Part shown: one piece after another, positions 28,496 to 36,921 of the stretch | Position numbering within the stretch: the stretch's first letter is position 1 | How the letters are laid out: every line of letters begins with the position of its first letter | Source of the DNA: Micromonospora haikouensis | GTDB lineage: Bacteria; Actinomycetota; Actinomycetes; Mycobacteriales; Micromonosporaceae | Assembly: GCF_900091595.1 (NCBI RefSeq) | Contig: NZ_FMCW01000005.1 | Location: 1 to 64,000, forward strand | Direction of reading: 5' to 3' | DNA length: 64,000 nucleotides | Position numbers and translations under genes: made by a program | Notes under the pieces: generated by a model | Told to the model about the DNA's origin: nothing | What the model saw: the letters and a program-made list of their open reading frames with translations, nothing else | The model's database searches: none

Positions 28496-30046
28496 GTGGG
28501 GTGGCTCAACCGGGTCAACGACCAGGTTGACGTCCTGACACGGGCGCGCGCCCTGCAGGAGGTGAGTCGCTCCGCCGAGTCGTGTCTCCTGCTCGACGGC
28601 GTGATCCGCAGCACCGACGACCCGTACGCCCGGGCCGACGCCCTCGTGCAGCGCCTCTCCGCATTGATCAATCTCGGGCGCACCGCCGAATACACGCGGG
28701 CCATCGAGGAGGCGTCCGCCGCCGTACGGGACCTCGCCGAGCCCTACCTGCACGGGCACCTCAACGCGCTGGCCGCGCTCGCCGCCCACCACCAGGGGGC
28801 GCTCGACCGGTGCGTCACCCACCTGGTGAAGGCGGCCCGGGCGCTGGGCGCGGTCGAGGACCCGGACCGGGACACGGCCTGGGGCTGGCACGACCTGGCG
28901 ATGGCCTACTCCTACCTCAGCTTCCACGGGTACGCGCTCGGCGCGATCGAGCGCGCCCGCCAGCTCGGGCTGGCCGCCGGCATCCCCGAGGAGACGTTCG
29001 CCGCGCCCGGCATCCGGCTGCGCAACGCGGTCGCCCTCGACCACAACGGCGACAGCGACGGCTGCCTGCGGGTGCTGCGGGACGTCGACGCCGACCTGGG
29101 CCGGTTCCTGCGCGGCGGGCGCGCCGAGGAGCTGCGCCCGAGCAGCCTGGCCGCGTACGGCTACGCCGCCGCCCGCCGGGCCGCCCTCGGCGACCGGGTG
29201 GAGGCCACCCCCGACGCCGACCCGAACCGGCTGCTCGGCCACGGCGCGGACAGCGCCCGCGCCCGGGACATGCGCCAGCTCGGCCAGGTCTGCTTGGCCA
29301 TCGCGGCCGGCAACCCGATCGAGGCGATCACCCGGCTCGACACCGCCCGCGTCTCCAACGAGACCCTCGGCGCGGCGGAGCCGGCCCGGCTGCGCAGCAT
29401 CGCGTACGCCCGGGCGGGCGACCACGCGGCGGCCCACCGGGCCGACCGGCACGCGTTCCGCCTCGCCGCCCAGCGCAACGACCGGCTGCGGGACGTCTAC
29501 ATCGACGGCATCGCCGCCCGGATCGACCACGAGGAGATGCGGCGGGAGGCGGCCCGGTTCGAGGGCGAGGCGCTCACCGACCCGCTGACCGGCCTGCCCA
29601 ACCGCCGCCGGCTGGAGCGCTACATCGCGGCCGTCGTGGCCGGCGGGGAGCGGGTGGTGATCGGGGTGTGCGACCTCGACGGCTTCAAGGCGGTCAACAC
29701 CCGCCACGGCCACCACTCGGGCGACCTGGTCCTCCAGCGCATCGCCGGGGTGATCAACCGGGTGATGCGCCGGGGCGACTTCGTGGCCCGCTACGGCGGC
29801 GACGAGTTCGTGGTGGTGCTGTCCGGCGCGGGCATGACCGAGGCGGCCGACGTGGCCCGCCGGATCGAGGCGGCGGTGCGCACGGAGGACTGGGAGGCGC
29901 TGGTGCCCGGCACCCCGGTCGGGGTGACCATCGGCTTCGCCGAGGTCGAGGCCAACGGCCCGGGGCTGCGCGGCGCGATCGGCGCGGCGTTCGAGACCGC
30001 CGACCGGGAGATGCTCGCCGCGAAGAACCGCCTCCGCGCCGGCTGA
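28496..30046 (+). CDS. Diguanylate cyclase (GGDEF) with N-terminal helical repeat domain
   Basis: Synthesises c-di-GMP from two GTP. The 516-residue protein has an all-helical, TPR-like N-terminal region (about residues 15-330, many Ala/Leu/Arg pairs such as RSYANL-like helices and LAALAAHHQGALDRCVTHLV), a linker helix MRREAARFEGEALTDPLTGLPNRR, and the cyclase domain with RYGGDEFVVVLSG (GGDEF at 434-438). Five residues before GGDEF is RRGD, an intact RxxD inhibitory site, so product feedback is expected. No transmembrane segment is present, so it is cytosolic. The GTG has AGGGAGG 8 nt upstream. The gene is inserted between prmC and prfA on the opposite strand. Confidence 0.9.
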   Translation: MGWLNRVNDQVDVLTRARALQEVSRSAESCLLLDGVIRSTDDPYARADALVQRLSALINLGRTAEYTRAIEEASAAVRDLAEPYLHGHLNALAALAAHHQGALDRCVTHLVKAARALGAVEDPDRDTAWGWHDLAMAYSYLSFHGYALGAIERARQLGLAAGIPEETFAAPGIRLRNAVALDHNGDSDGCLRVLRDVDADLGRFLRGGRAEELRPSSLAAYGYAAARRAALGDRVEATPDADPNRLLGHGADSARARDMRQLGQVCLAIAAGNPIEAITRLDTARVSNETLGAAEPARLRSIAYARAGDHAAAHRADRHAFRLAAQRNDRLRDVYIDGIAARIDHEEMRREAARFEGEALTDPLTGLPNRRRLERYIAAVVAGGERVVIGVCDLDGFKAVNTRHGHHSGDLVLQRIAGVINRVMRRGDFVARYGGDEFVVVLSGAGMTEAADVARRIEAAVRTEDWEALVPGTPVGVTIGFAEVEANGPGLRGAIGAAFETADREMLAAKNRLRAG

Positions 30047-30121
30047 GCCCCTGTCCGGGCCGCCCCGCGCCGACGGCACGGTCCGGGGGCCGCGCAGCGG
30101 CGGCAGCCCCGCCGGCCCGCC

Positions 30122-31210
30122 TCAGCGGCGGGTCAGCTCCGGGTCGCCGGCCAGCCGCGCCGCGCGGTCCGCGTCGGCCAGGGCGTCGAGCACGCCGTCC
30201 AGCTCGCCGGCGAGGGCCAGGTCGAGGTTGTACGCCGTGTAGCCGATCCGGTGGTCGGTGATCCGGTTCTGCGGGAAGTTGTACGTGCGGATGCGCTCCG
30301 AGCGGTCCACGGTGCGCACCTGGGCCTTGCGGGCGTCCGAGGCGGCGGCGTCGGCCTGCTCCTGGGCGGCGGCCAGCAGCCGCGCCCGCAGGATGCGCAT
30401 CGCCTGCTCCCGGTTCTGCAGCTGCGACTTCTCGTTCTGGCAGGAGACGACGATCCCGGTCGGCACGTGGGTGATCCGCACCGCCGAGTCGGTGGTGTTC
30501 ACCGACTGGCCGCCCGGACCCGACGAGCGGAACACGTCGATCCGCAGGTCGTTGGGGTCGATGGTGACGTCGACGTCCTCGGCCTCGGGCAGCACCAGCA
30601 CGCCGGCGGCGCTGGTGTGGATGCGCCCCTGCGACTCGGTGACGGGTACGCGCTGCACCCGGTGCACCCCGCCCTCCCACTTGAGCCGCGACCACACCCC
30701 GTTGCCGCCCTCCGGGACGCCCTTGGTCTTGATCGCCAGCGAGACGTCCTTGACCCCGCCCAGGTCGGAGTCCTGCGCGTCGATGACCTCGGTGAGCCAG
30801 CCGCGGCGCTCGGCGTACCGGGTGTACATCCGCAGCAGGTCCCCGGCGAACAGGGCGGACTCCTCGCCGCCCTCGCCGGCCTTGATCTCGACGATGACGT
30901 CCTTGGCGTCGTGCGGGTCGCGCGGGATCAACAGCTCGGCGAGGCGCTCCTCCAGGGCGGGCAGCCCGGCGGCGATCGACTCCGCCTCGCCGGCGAAGGA
31001 CGGGTCCTCGGCGGCCAGCTCCCGGGCCGCGGCCAGGTCGGCGCGGGCCTGCTCCAGCTCGTCGGCCGCCTTGTGCAGGGGCGACAGCTCGGCGTAGCGG
31101 CGGCCGACCCGGCGGGCGACGCTCTGGTCCGCGTGGATCGCCGGGTCCGCGAGGCGCTTCTCCAGCTGGGCGTACTCGTCGAGGAGGGCCGCCAGCCGCT
31201 CGCTGCTCAT
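30122..31210 (-). CDS. prfA: Peptide chain release factor 1
   Basis: Recognises UAA and UAG and triggers peptide release. The 362-residue protein shows the GGQ loop [20 protein letters not shown], the codon-recognition tripeptide in [14 protein letters not shown] (PVT, the P-x-T of RF1) and the C-terminal [17 protein letters not shown]. The order rho-rpmE-prfA-prmC is the usual actinobacterial arrangement. The ATG is at 31210, about 110 nt after rpmE. Confidence 0.95.
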   Translation of the reverse strand: MSSERLAALLDEYAQLEKRLADPAIHADQSVARRVGRRYAELSPLHKAADELEQARADLAAARELAAEDPSFAGEAESIAAGLPALEERLAELLIPRDPHDAKDVIVEIKAGEGGEESALFAGDLLRMYTRYAERRGWLTEVIDAQDSDLGGVKDVSLAIKTKGVPEGGNGVWSRLKWEGGVHRVQRVPVTESQGRIHTSAAGVLVLPEAEDVDVTIDPNDLRIDVFRSSGPGGQSVNTTDSAVRITHVPTGIVVSCQNEKSQLQNREQAMRILRARLLAAAQEQADAAASDARKAQVRTVDRSERIRTYNFPQNRITDHRIGYTAYNLDLALAGELDGVLDALADADRAARLAGDPELTRR

Positions 31211-31322
31211 GCTCGGGTGCTCCTTCGACGACGACTACCGGCCGGCGACATCCGGACGGAAGGGGCAATACGGACGGCGCCCGCGCCCGGCGGGAAGCCG
31301 GACGCGGGCGCCGATCGTGGAG

Positions 31323-31547
31323 CTACTTGGCCTTCTTGGCCTGAACCTTGGCGTACTTCTGCTGGAACTTGGCGACCCGGCCGGCCGTGTCGAGAACGCG
31401 CTGCTTACCGGTGTAGAACGGGTGGCAGGCGCTGCAGGTCTCGACGTGGATGGAACCGCCCTTGGCGGTGCTGCGGGTCGTGAAGGTGCTGCCGCAGGAG
31501 CAGGTGACCTCGGTGGTCGTGTACTCCGGGTGGATGTTGGGCTTCAT
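31323..31547 (-). CDS. rpmE: 50S ribosomal protein L31 (zinc-binding form)
   Basis: 74 residues beginning [20 protein letters not shown] and ending in a Lys-rich tail. The CxC and CSAC pairs (Cys16/18 and 35/38 approximately) mark the Zn-containing C+ paralogue rather than the zinc-free form made under zinc limitation. The ATG at 31547 follows GAAGGCGAC. It lies between rho and prfA. Confidence 0.95.
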   Translation of the reverse strand: MKPNIHPEYTTTEVTCSCGSTFTTRSTAKGGSIHVETCSACHPFYTGKQRVLDTAGRVAKFQQKYAKVQAKKAK

Positions 31548-31739
31548 GTCGCCTTCGGTCCTCTCGCTTGGTGGTCGCCGGGTCGCCCGTGCGGCCCCGA
31601 CGCGTGCGTGTCGGGATCGGGCGTGAACCGGAACCGGTGGCCGATTGACCAGTGTGCCATGGGCGTGAGCCGGCCCTTCGGGCGGGCCGCACAGCAGGTC
31701 CGGCTTCGTCAACGTGCCGGTCCCCTCCCGCATTCCCCG

Positions 31740-31796
31740 GGTGCAAGGAAGGGCACCTTGTTAACGCATCCGGTAGAGAAGGGTCCCCTTCTCACC
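31740..31796 (+). repeat. Stop-codon-linked double-palindrome repeat, copy C
   Basis: GGTGCAAGGAAGGGCACC, core TTGTTAACGCATCCGG, then the hairpin AGAAGGG/CCCCTTCT and CACC. This is the only copy not next to a stop codon in sense orientation: it lies in the rho-rpmE gap, pointing against both genes. It may mark a lost plus-strand gene or simple insertion. Confidence 0.75.
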
Positions 31797-31851
31797 ACCC
31801 GGTCAGGGGCGCGGGGGGCGCGGAGGGGCACGGGGCGCGCGGGGCGCACAC

Positions 31852-31895
31852 CGCGCGGAAGGGCACGGCCGTGAGCGGCCGTGCCCTTCCGCGCG
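31852..31895 (-). terminator. Terminator after rho
   Basis: A perfect 20-bp stem beginning CGCGCGGAAGGG, with loop TGAG (CTCA on the minus strand), 14 nt past the rho stop. It is the strongest hairpin in the window and should separate rho from rpmE. Confidence 0.85.
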
Positions 31896-31909
31896 TACTG
31901 CCTACCGGA

Positions 31910-33982
31910 TCACTCGCCCGGTGTGGACTTCGCGATCTGCATCAGGAACTCGATGTTGGTGCGGGACTGCTTGAGCCGGTCCAGCAGGAGGTCGAGCGCC
32001 GCCTGCGAGTCCAGCGAGTGCAGCACCTTGCGGAGCTTGTGGATGATGGCCAGCTCCTCCGGCGCGAGCAGGATCTCCTCCTTGCGCGTGCCGGACGCGC
32101 TGACGTCCACGGCCGGGAAGGTGCGCTTGTCGGCGATCTTCCGGTCGAGCTTCAGCTCCGCGTTGCCGGTGCCCTTGAACTCCTCGAAGATGACCGTGTC
32201 CGCCATGGAACCGGTCTCCACCAGCGCGGTGGCGAGGATGGTCAGCGAGCCGCCGTTCTCGATGTTGCGGGCCGCACCCAGGAAGCGCTTCGGCGGGTAG
32301 AGCGCGGTGGAGTCGATACCACCCGACATGATCCGGCCGGAGGCCGGCGCCGCCAGGTTGTACGACCGACCGAGCCGGGTCACCGAGTCGAGCAGCACGA
32401 CCACGTCGTGCCCCAGCTCGACCAGCCGCTTCGCCCGCTCGATCGCCAGCTCCGCCACCGTCGTGTGGTCCTGCGGCGGGCGGTCGAACGTGGCCGCGAT
32501 GACCTCGCCCTTCACCGACCGCTGCATGTCGGTGACCTCTTCGGGCCGCTCGTCCACCAGCACCACCATCAGGTGGCACTCCGGGTTGTTGTGCGTGATG
32601 GCGTTCGCGATCGCCTGGAGCACCATCGTCTTGCCCGCCTTCGGCGGCGAGACGATCAGCGCCCGCTGGCCCTTGCCGAGCGGCATGACCAGGTCGATCA
32701 CCCGCGTCGTCAGGATGTGCGGCTCGGTCTCCAGCCGCAGCCGCTCCTGCGGGTAGAGCGGGGTGAGCTTGTAGAACTCCGGCCGCCGCCGCGCCTCGTC
32801 CGGCTCCATCCCGTTGATCGTGTCGAGCCGCACCAGCGGGTTGTACTTGTCCCGCCGCTGCTCGCCGTCCCGGGCCGTCCGCACCGCGCCGGTGATCGCG
32901 TCACCCCGGCGCAGGCCGTACTTCTTGATCTGGGACATCGAGACGTAGACGTCGTTCGGGCCGGCCAGGTAGCCGGTGGTCCGGACGAAGGCGTAGTTGT
33001 CGAGCACGTCGATGATGCCGGCGACCGGGACGAGCACGTCGTCCTCGCTCACCTGCGGTTCGCGACCGCCGCCGCCACCACCGCCAGCGGCGGCGCCGTC
33101 GCCCTCACCGCGCTCGCCACGGCCCCGGCGGCGGTCGCGGAAGCGGCTGCGCCGGCCCCGCCGGCCGCCGCCCTCGTCGTCGTCGTCGCCGTTGTCCCGC
33201 TCGGCGCGCTGACCCCGGTCGTTGCGGTCGTTGCGGTCGCCACGGTCCGCCCGCTCGTTGCGGTCGCCACGCTCGGAACGGTCGGCCCGCTCGCCCCGCT
33301 CGTTGCGGTCACCGCCGCGGTCGACCCGCTCGGAACGGTCGGTGCGCTCGGCCCGCTCGCCACGGTCGGCCCGCTCGCCGCGCTCGGCACGGTCACCGCG
33401 CTCGGCCCGCTCGGCACGGTCGCCGCGCTCGGCACGGTCGGCCTGCTCCCGGCCGCCCCGCTCCCGGCGGCCCTCGACCCGCTCGGCGGGCTCGGCGGCA
33501 CCGGTGGCGGGAGTGGCGGCCGGCGGCTCCTCGGCCCGGGTCTCCGCCGGCCGGGTCTCGGCCTCGGCGGGCCGGGACTCGGCCGCCGCGACGGCCCTGC
33601 TGCGCCGGGTCCGGGTCCGGCTCTCGGCCGGGGCGGCGGCCGGCTCGGCCGGGGCCCGGTTCTGGTCGGCGCCCGACGGGGCCTGGGTGACCTCGGCGCG
33701 CACCTCCTCGCGGGCGGAAGCGGCGGCGGCCGTGGCCTCGGCCCGTGGACGAGGGGTCCCGGCGGCGGCGCCGCCCTGCCGCTCGGAGATCGCGCTGATC
33801 AGCTCGCCCTTGCGCATGCGAGCCGTGCCGGAGATGCCGAGCGACGCGGCCAGGCTCTGGAGCTCCGGCAGCAGCATCGCCGACAGCCCGGTGCCGCTAC
33901 GCCGACGACGGGTGGGGGCAGCGGCGGTGGCATCGCCAGCGACGTTGGAAACATCCGACGTCACGTCGGTGGTGTCGCTCAA
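31910..33982 (-). CDS. rho: Transcription termination factor Rho with a long disordered arm
   Basis: Hexameric RNA-dependent ATPase that ends transcription. The 690-residue protein starts with a SAP-like N-terminal domain (LPELQSLAASLGISGTARMR), followed by an insertion of about 230 residues, first Ala/Pro/Glu-rich, then built of Arg-Asp/Glu dipeptides (RAERGDRAERAERGDRAERG), then DDDDEGGGRRGRRSRFRDRR and a Gly run. The conserved core follows: a primary RNA-binding CSD (YAFVRTTGYLAGPNDVYVS), P-loop PPKAGKT, Walker B DVVVLLDSVTRL, and the Q- and R-loop region. The arm is longer than in most actinobacterial Rho proteins and should bind RNA or drive condensation. The leader before the ATG is about 276 nt. 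Confidence 0.95.
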   Translation of the reverse strand: MSDTTDVTSDVSNVAGDATAAAPTRRRRSGTGLSAMLLPELQSLAASLGISGTARMRKGELISAISERQGGAAAGTPRPRAEATAAAASAREEVRAEVTQAPSGADQNRAPAEPAAAPAESRTRTRRSRAVAAAESRPAEAETRPAETRAEEPPAATPATGAAEPAERVEGRRERGGREQADRAERGDRAERAERGDRAERGERADRGERAERTDRSERVDRGGDRNERGERADRSERGDRNERADRGDRNDRNDRGQRAERDNGDDDDEGGGRRGRRSRFRDRRRGRGERGEGDGAAAGGGGGGGREPQVSEDDVLVPVAGIIDVLDNYAFVRTTGYLAGPNDVYVSMSQIKKYGLRRGDAITGAVRTARDGEQRRDKYNPLVRLDTINGMEPDEARRRPEFYKLTPLYPQERLRLETEPHILTTRVIDLVMPLGKGQRALIVSPPKAGKTMVLQAIANAITHNNPECHLMVVLVDERPEEVTDMQRSVKGEVIAATFDRPPQDHTTVAELAIERAKRLVELGHDVVVLLDSVTRLGRSYNLAAPASGRIMSGGIDSTALYPPKRFLGAARNIENGGSLTILATALVETGSMADTVIFEEFKGTGNAELKLDRKIADKRTFPAVDVSASGTRKEEILLAPEELAIIHKLRKVLHSLDSQAALDLLLDRLKQSRTNIEFLMQIAKSTPGE

Positions 33983-34270
33983 TGGATTCCTTCCCTCGAT
34001 AGGCCGGGACTGCCCGGAGTCGACAAGCAGGTGGCCGGGCGGCCTCGGTGCACCCGCCTCGCATGACGCGTCGCGGGAGACTGTGACACAGCAGCCGGTC
34101 GGTTTCCCCGACTCACCAACCTCGGTGAGCAGGTCTCGCCGTCTGCGGCGACCTGCGGAAACTGCGGTGCGGCGTGGGCCTTAGGCAGGGGTGACGGGCT
34201 GACCGCCGACAGCTTCGGGGGTGCGCCGACCCGCAGGAGGATCGCATGCTTCGCGGCTGTGCTAAGTCTA
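33983..34270 (-). promoter_or_regulatory. Long rho leader with possible small ORF
   Basis: TAGACT at 34270-34265 (minus strand) is a plausible -10 box, placing the transcript start near 34258 and leaving about 276 nt before the rho ATG. Inside it an ATG at 34247 opens a 44-codon frame (to 34113) rich in Arg, Ser and Cys. Long leaders are used for rho autoregulation in other bacteria. The promoter and the small ORF are both unproven. Confidence 0.35.
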
Positions 34271-34278
34271 GAGCGTAA

Positions 34279-35232
34279 TCAACTCTTCCGACCTGCGGCA
34301 ACAGGGTCCCGCTCGGCGTGTTCAAGTGTACCCCGTGCGACACGCGCTCCGCGGCTGTCTATACCCAACGACCACACCTGCCAACCGGCCCCGGGCGCGA
34401 AATGTTCCGAGGGCTCGGTCAGCGCCAGCACGGTGGGCCCGGCCCCACTGATCACGGCCGCCACACCGGCCGCACGCAGCGCTTCCACCAGGGCCGACGA
34501 GTCCGGCATGCCGGCGGCGCGGTAGTCCTGGTGCAGCCGGTCGACCGTGGCGGGCAGCAGCAGCGAGGGCTCGGCGGTCAGGGCGTGCACCAGCAGCGCC
34601 GCCCGGCCGGCGTTGAGCGCGGCGTCGCCGTGCGGGACCGCCGCCGGCAACGCGGCGCGGGCCACGGCGGTCAGCCCGCGCTCGGCGGGCACGAAGACGA
34701 TCGGCCGCACCTCCTCGGCCACGGCCAGCGAGACCGCCCGGGCGCCGGTCGGCTCCGTCCAGGCGATCGTGAAACCGCCGAGCAGGCAGGGCGCGACGTT
34801 GTCGGGGTGCCCCTCGATCTCGGCTGCCAGCCGCAGCGCGCCCGCGTCGTCCAACCGGGTCGCGCCGTCGACGACCAGGGCCCGGGCCAGCTGCACGCCG
34901 GCCACGATGGCGGCCGACGAGGAGCCCAGCCCGCGGGCCTGCGGGATCCGGTTGACGCACTCCACCGCGAGGCCCGGCGGCTGCCCGCCCAGCGCGTCGA
35001 AGGTGGCCCGCATGGCCTGGACGACCAGGTGCGTCTCGTCGCCGGGCAGCTCGCCCGCGCCCTGCCCGGACACCGTGACCCGGACGCCGTCGGACACCAC
35101 CTCGGCGGCCACGTCGTCGTGCAGGCCGAGCGCCAGCCCCAGCGCGTCGAACCCCGGCCCGAGGTTGGCGCTGGTGGCGGGGACCCGGACCTTCACCGGC
35201 CCGGCCACGAATGTCGTCGGCACGACGCTCAT
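34279..35232 (-). CDS. thrB: Homoserine kinase
   Basis: GHMP kinase phosphorylating L-homoserine in threonine synthesis. In 317 residues: VRVPATSANLGPGFDALGLAL at the N-terminus, the phosphate loop PQARGLGSSSAAIVAGV (about residues 98-114) and the C-terminal AVISGAGPTVLAL. It ends 296 bp before rho, as in mycobacteria. In mycobacteria it directly follows thrC; here three transporter/envelope genes and a small plus-strand gene separate them. Confidence 0.94.
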   Translation of the reverse strand: MSVVPTTFVAGPVKVRVPATSANLGPGFDALGLALGLHDDVAAEVVSDGVRVTVSGQGAGELPGDETHLVVQAMRATFDALGGQPPGLAVECVNRIPQARGLGSSSAAIVAGVQLARALVVDGATRLDDAGALRLAAEIEGHPDNVAPCLLGGFTIAWTEPTGARAVSLAVAEEVRPIVFVPAERGLTAVARAALPAAVPHGDAALNAGRAALLVHALTAEPSLLLPATVDRLHQDYRAAGMPDSSALVEALRAAGVAAVISGAGPTVLALTEPSEHFAPGAGWQVWSLGIDSRGARVARGTLEHAERDPVAAGRKS

Positions 35233-35333
35233 GCTAGGCCGCCGGACCGGCCCTGCGGCGTCCCGCCCGGCCCGTGGGACGTGACCCCCTTCGCTAGCCT
35301 GACGGCCGACGGGTCCGCAGGGAGGGGAACGGC

Positions 35334-35750
35334 GTGGAATTCCTGGGGTACGCGGCCGTGCAGACGGCCACGCAACTGCCCACCGTGCTGGTGCTGGTGA
35401 CCGGCCTGGTCCTGGCCGCCGTGAGCCGCCACCGACTCCGCGGCCCCTCCCGGGCCCTGCTGCTGGCCGGCGTCGGGATCCTGCTGGTCACCGCGCTGCT
35501 CAACATCGCCTGGCTGGTCGCCCTGCCCCGGCTCTACTCCTCGGCGTGGTCGTCGCTGCCCGCCGGCACGGTGGCCCGCTACAGCGCGGCGGTCGGCCTG
35601 CTCTTCTCCCTGCTGCACCCCGCCGGGCTGGGCCTGGTGATCGCCGGGGCGCTGACCGGGCGCGCCCCTCACGCCCCCGCCGGGGTGGGCTCGGCGACCG
35701 GGTCGGTCAGCGACAGCCGCCGGGTGGCGACCCGCCAGCCCAGCGCGTAG
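35334..35750 (+). CDS. Small membrane protein of unknown function
   Basis: 138 residues with three hydrophobic helices: LPTVLVLVTGLVLAAVS, ALLLAGVGILLVTALLNIAWLVAL and AVGLLFSLLHPAGLGLVIAGAL, then a polar tail. The GTG at 35334 has GGAGGGG 6 nt upstream. The last 82 bp overlap the end of the convergent MFS gene. I do not recognise a family. Confidence 0.6.
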   Translation: MEFLGYAAVQTATQLPTVLVLVTGLVLAAVSRHRLRGPSRALLLAGVGILLVTALLNIAWLVALPRLYSSAWSSLPAGTVARYSAAVGLLFSLLHPAGLGLVIAGALTGRAPHAPAGVGSATGSVSDSRRVATRQPSA

Positions 35751-36910
35751 ACCAGGGTGACAAGGCCGCAGCCGGCCAGCACCACCCGCTCGTCGACCAG
35801 GTCCACCACCCCGGCCACCACCAGCTGGCTCACCGAGATCGCGAGGGTGGCCAGCATCATGTCGGTGGCGAAGACGCGCCCGCGCAGCCGGTCCGGCACC
35901 TCGCCCTGCAGGGCGTAGTTCGACATCACCCAGTTGCTGCCGCCCGCGAAGTGCGCCACGAACACCAGCGCCAGCACCAGCGGGAACCAGTTCGCCACCG
36001 ACGTGCCGAGGTAGGCCAGGCCGTACAGCGACATCGACAGCGCGAGGCCGGGCAGCAGCCAGGCGCGGTTGGTCAGCACCCGTCGCATCAGGATCGGTCC
36101 GACCAGTGCGCCCGCGCCGCGCACCGCGAAGAGCAGGCCGACACCGATCGGGCCCACCCCGTACACGCCGGCGAGCAGCGGGAAGACGGTCAGCACCCCG
36201 TTGCCCAGGCCGACCGCCGACTTCACCGTGACCAGGCCGAGCACCCGGGGCCGGTGCCCGATGTAGCCGAGGGCCTCCCGGATGGCCGCCCAGGTGCGCT
36301 GCGCGGGCACGGCCGCGTCGCGCGGGGCCTGCAGGGGGCGGCGGATCAGCCCGGCCAGGCCCGCCGCCAGCGTCAGGCCGCCGGCGGCGACCCAGAAGCA
36401 GGCGTACGGCCCGGCGGCGGCGCTGAGCACGCCGCCCAGCGACGCGCCGACGACGGTCATGGTGCCCCAGGCCGAGCCGGCGATCGCGTTGCCGGCGGCC
36501 AGGTCCTCGGGGTCGAGGACGTTGGGCAGGGCGGCCTGGGCGGCCGGCGAGTAGAACGCCTTCGCCACCGCCACCACGGCGATCGCCACCATCGCCAGCC
36601 AGGCCGTGCCCGCGCCCCGGACGCCGAGCAGCAGCAGGACGCCGAGCAGCGCGGCGACGTTGGCCGCCATCATGATCTTCTTGCGGTCGAACCGGTCCGC
36701 GATCGTCCCCGTGTACGGCAGCAGCAGCGCCACCACTCCGGTGTCGAGGGCCAGCACGAGGGCCCCCCACACCCCGCTGCCGGTCAGCTTCGGCAGCAGG
36801 ACGAGCAGCGGCACCATGACGAACCAGTCCGCGCCGAAGACCACCAGCTCGGCGAGGAAGAGGTTGCGGAAGCTGCGGTTGCGGACCAGGACCGAGAGGG
36901 TGGGAGACAC
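35669..36910 (-). CDS. MFS transporter (enterobactin exporter EntS/MFS_3-like)
   Basis: 413 residues with about 11-12 transmembrane helices. The loop motif FDRKKIMMAANVAALL between helices 2 and 3 is the MFS motif A region, and NWVMSNYALQGEVPDRLRGRVFATDMM in the C-terminal half is typical of the MFS_3/EntS-like branch (self-resistance or siderophore export). The GTG at 36910 lies 12 nt after the deacetylase stop and 8 nt after a TAGGCT box; the TAG of that box is the deacetylase stop codon. The substrate cannot be inferred. Confidence 0.85.
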   Translation of the reverse strand: MSPTLSVLVRNRSFRNLFLAELVVFGADWFVMVPLLVLLPKLTGSGVWGALVLALDTGVVALLLPYTGTIADRFDRKKIMMAANVAALLGVLLLLGVRGAGTAWLAMVAIAVVAVAKAFYSPAAQAALPNVLDPEDLAAGNAIAGSAWGTMTVVGASLGGVLSAAAGPYACFWVAAGGLTLAAGLAGLIRRPLQAPRDAAVPAQRTWAAIREALGYIGHRPRVLGLVTVKSAVGLGNGVLTVFPLLAGVYGVGPIGVGLLFAVRGAGALVGPILMRRVLTNRAWLLPGLALSMSLYGLAYLGTSVANWFPLVLALVFVAHFAGGSNWVMSNYALQGEVPDRLRGRVFATDMMLATLAISVSQLVVAGVVDLVDERVVLAGCGLVTLVYALGWRVATRRLSLTDPVAEPTPAGA

Positions 36911-36921
36911 GTACGGGAAGC

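Noticed and set aside
31741..31796. Repeat copies as small protein genes
   Set aside because: Different copies have different frames and indels in the arms, while pairing, not codons, is conserved.
31652..34066. 804-codon plus-strand frame over rho
   Set aside because: Antisense to rho. The repetitive Val/Thr/Leu/Gly text mirrors the RD/RE repeats of Rho on the other strand.
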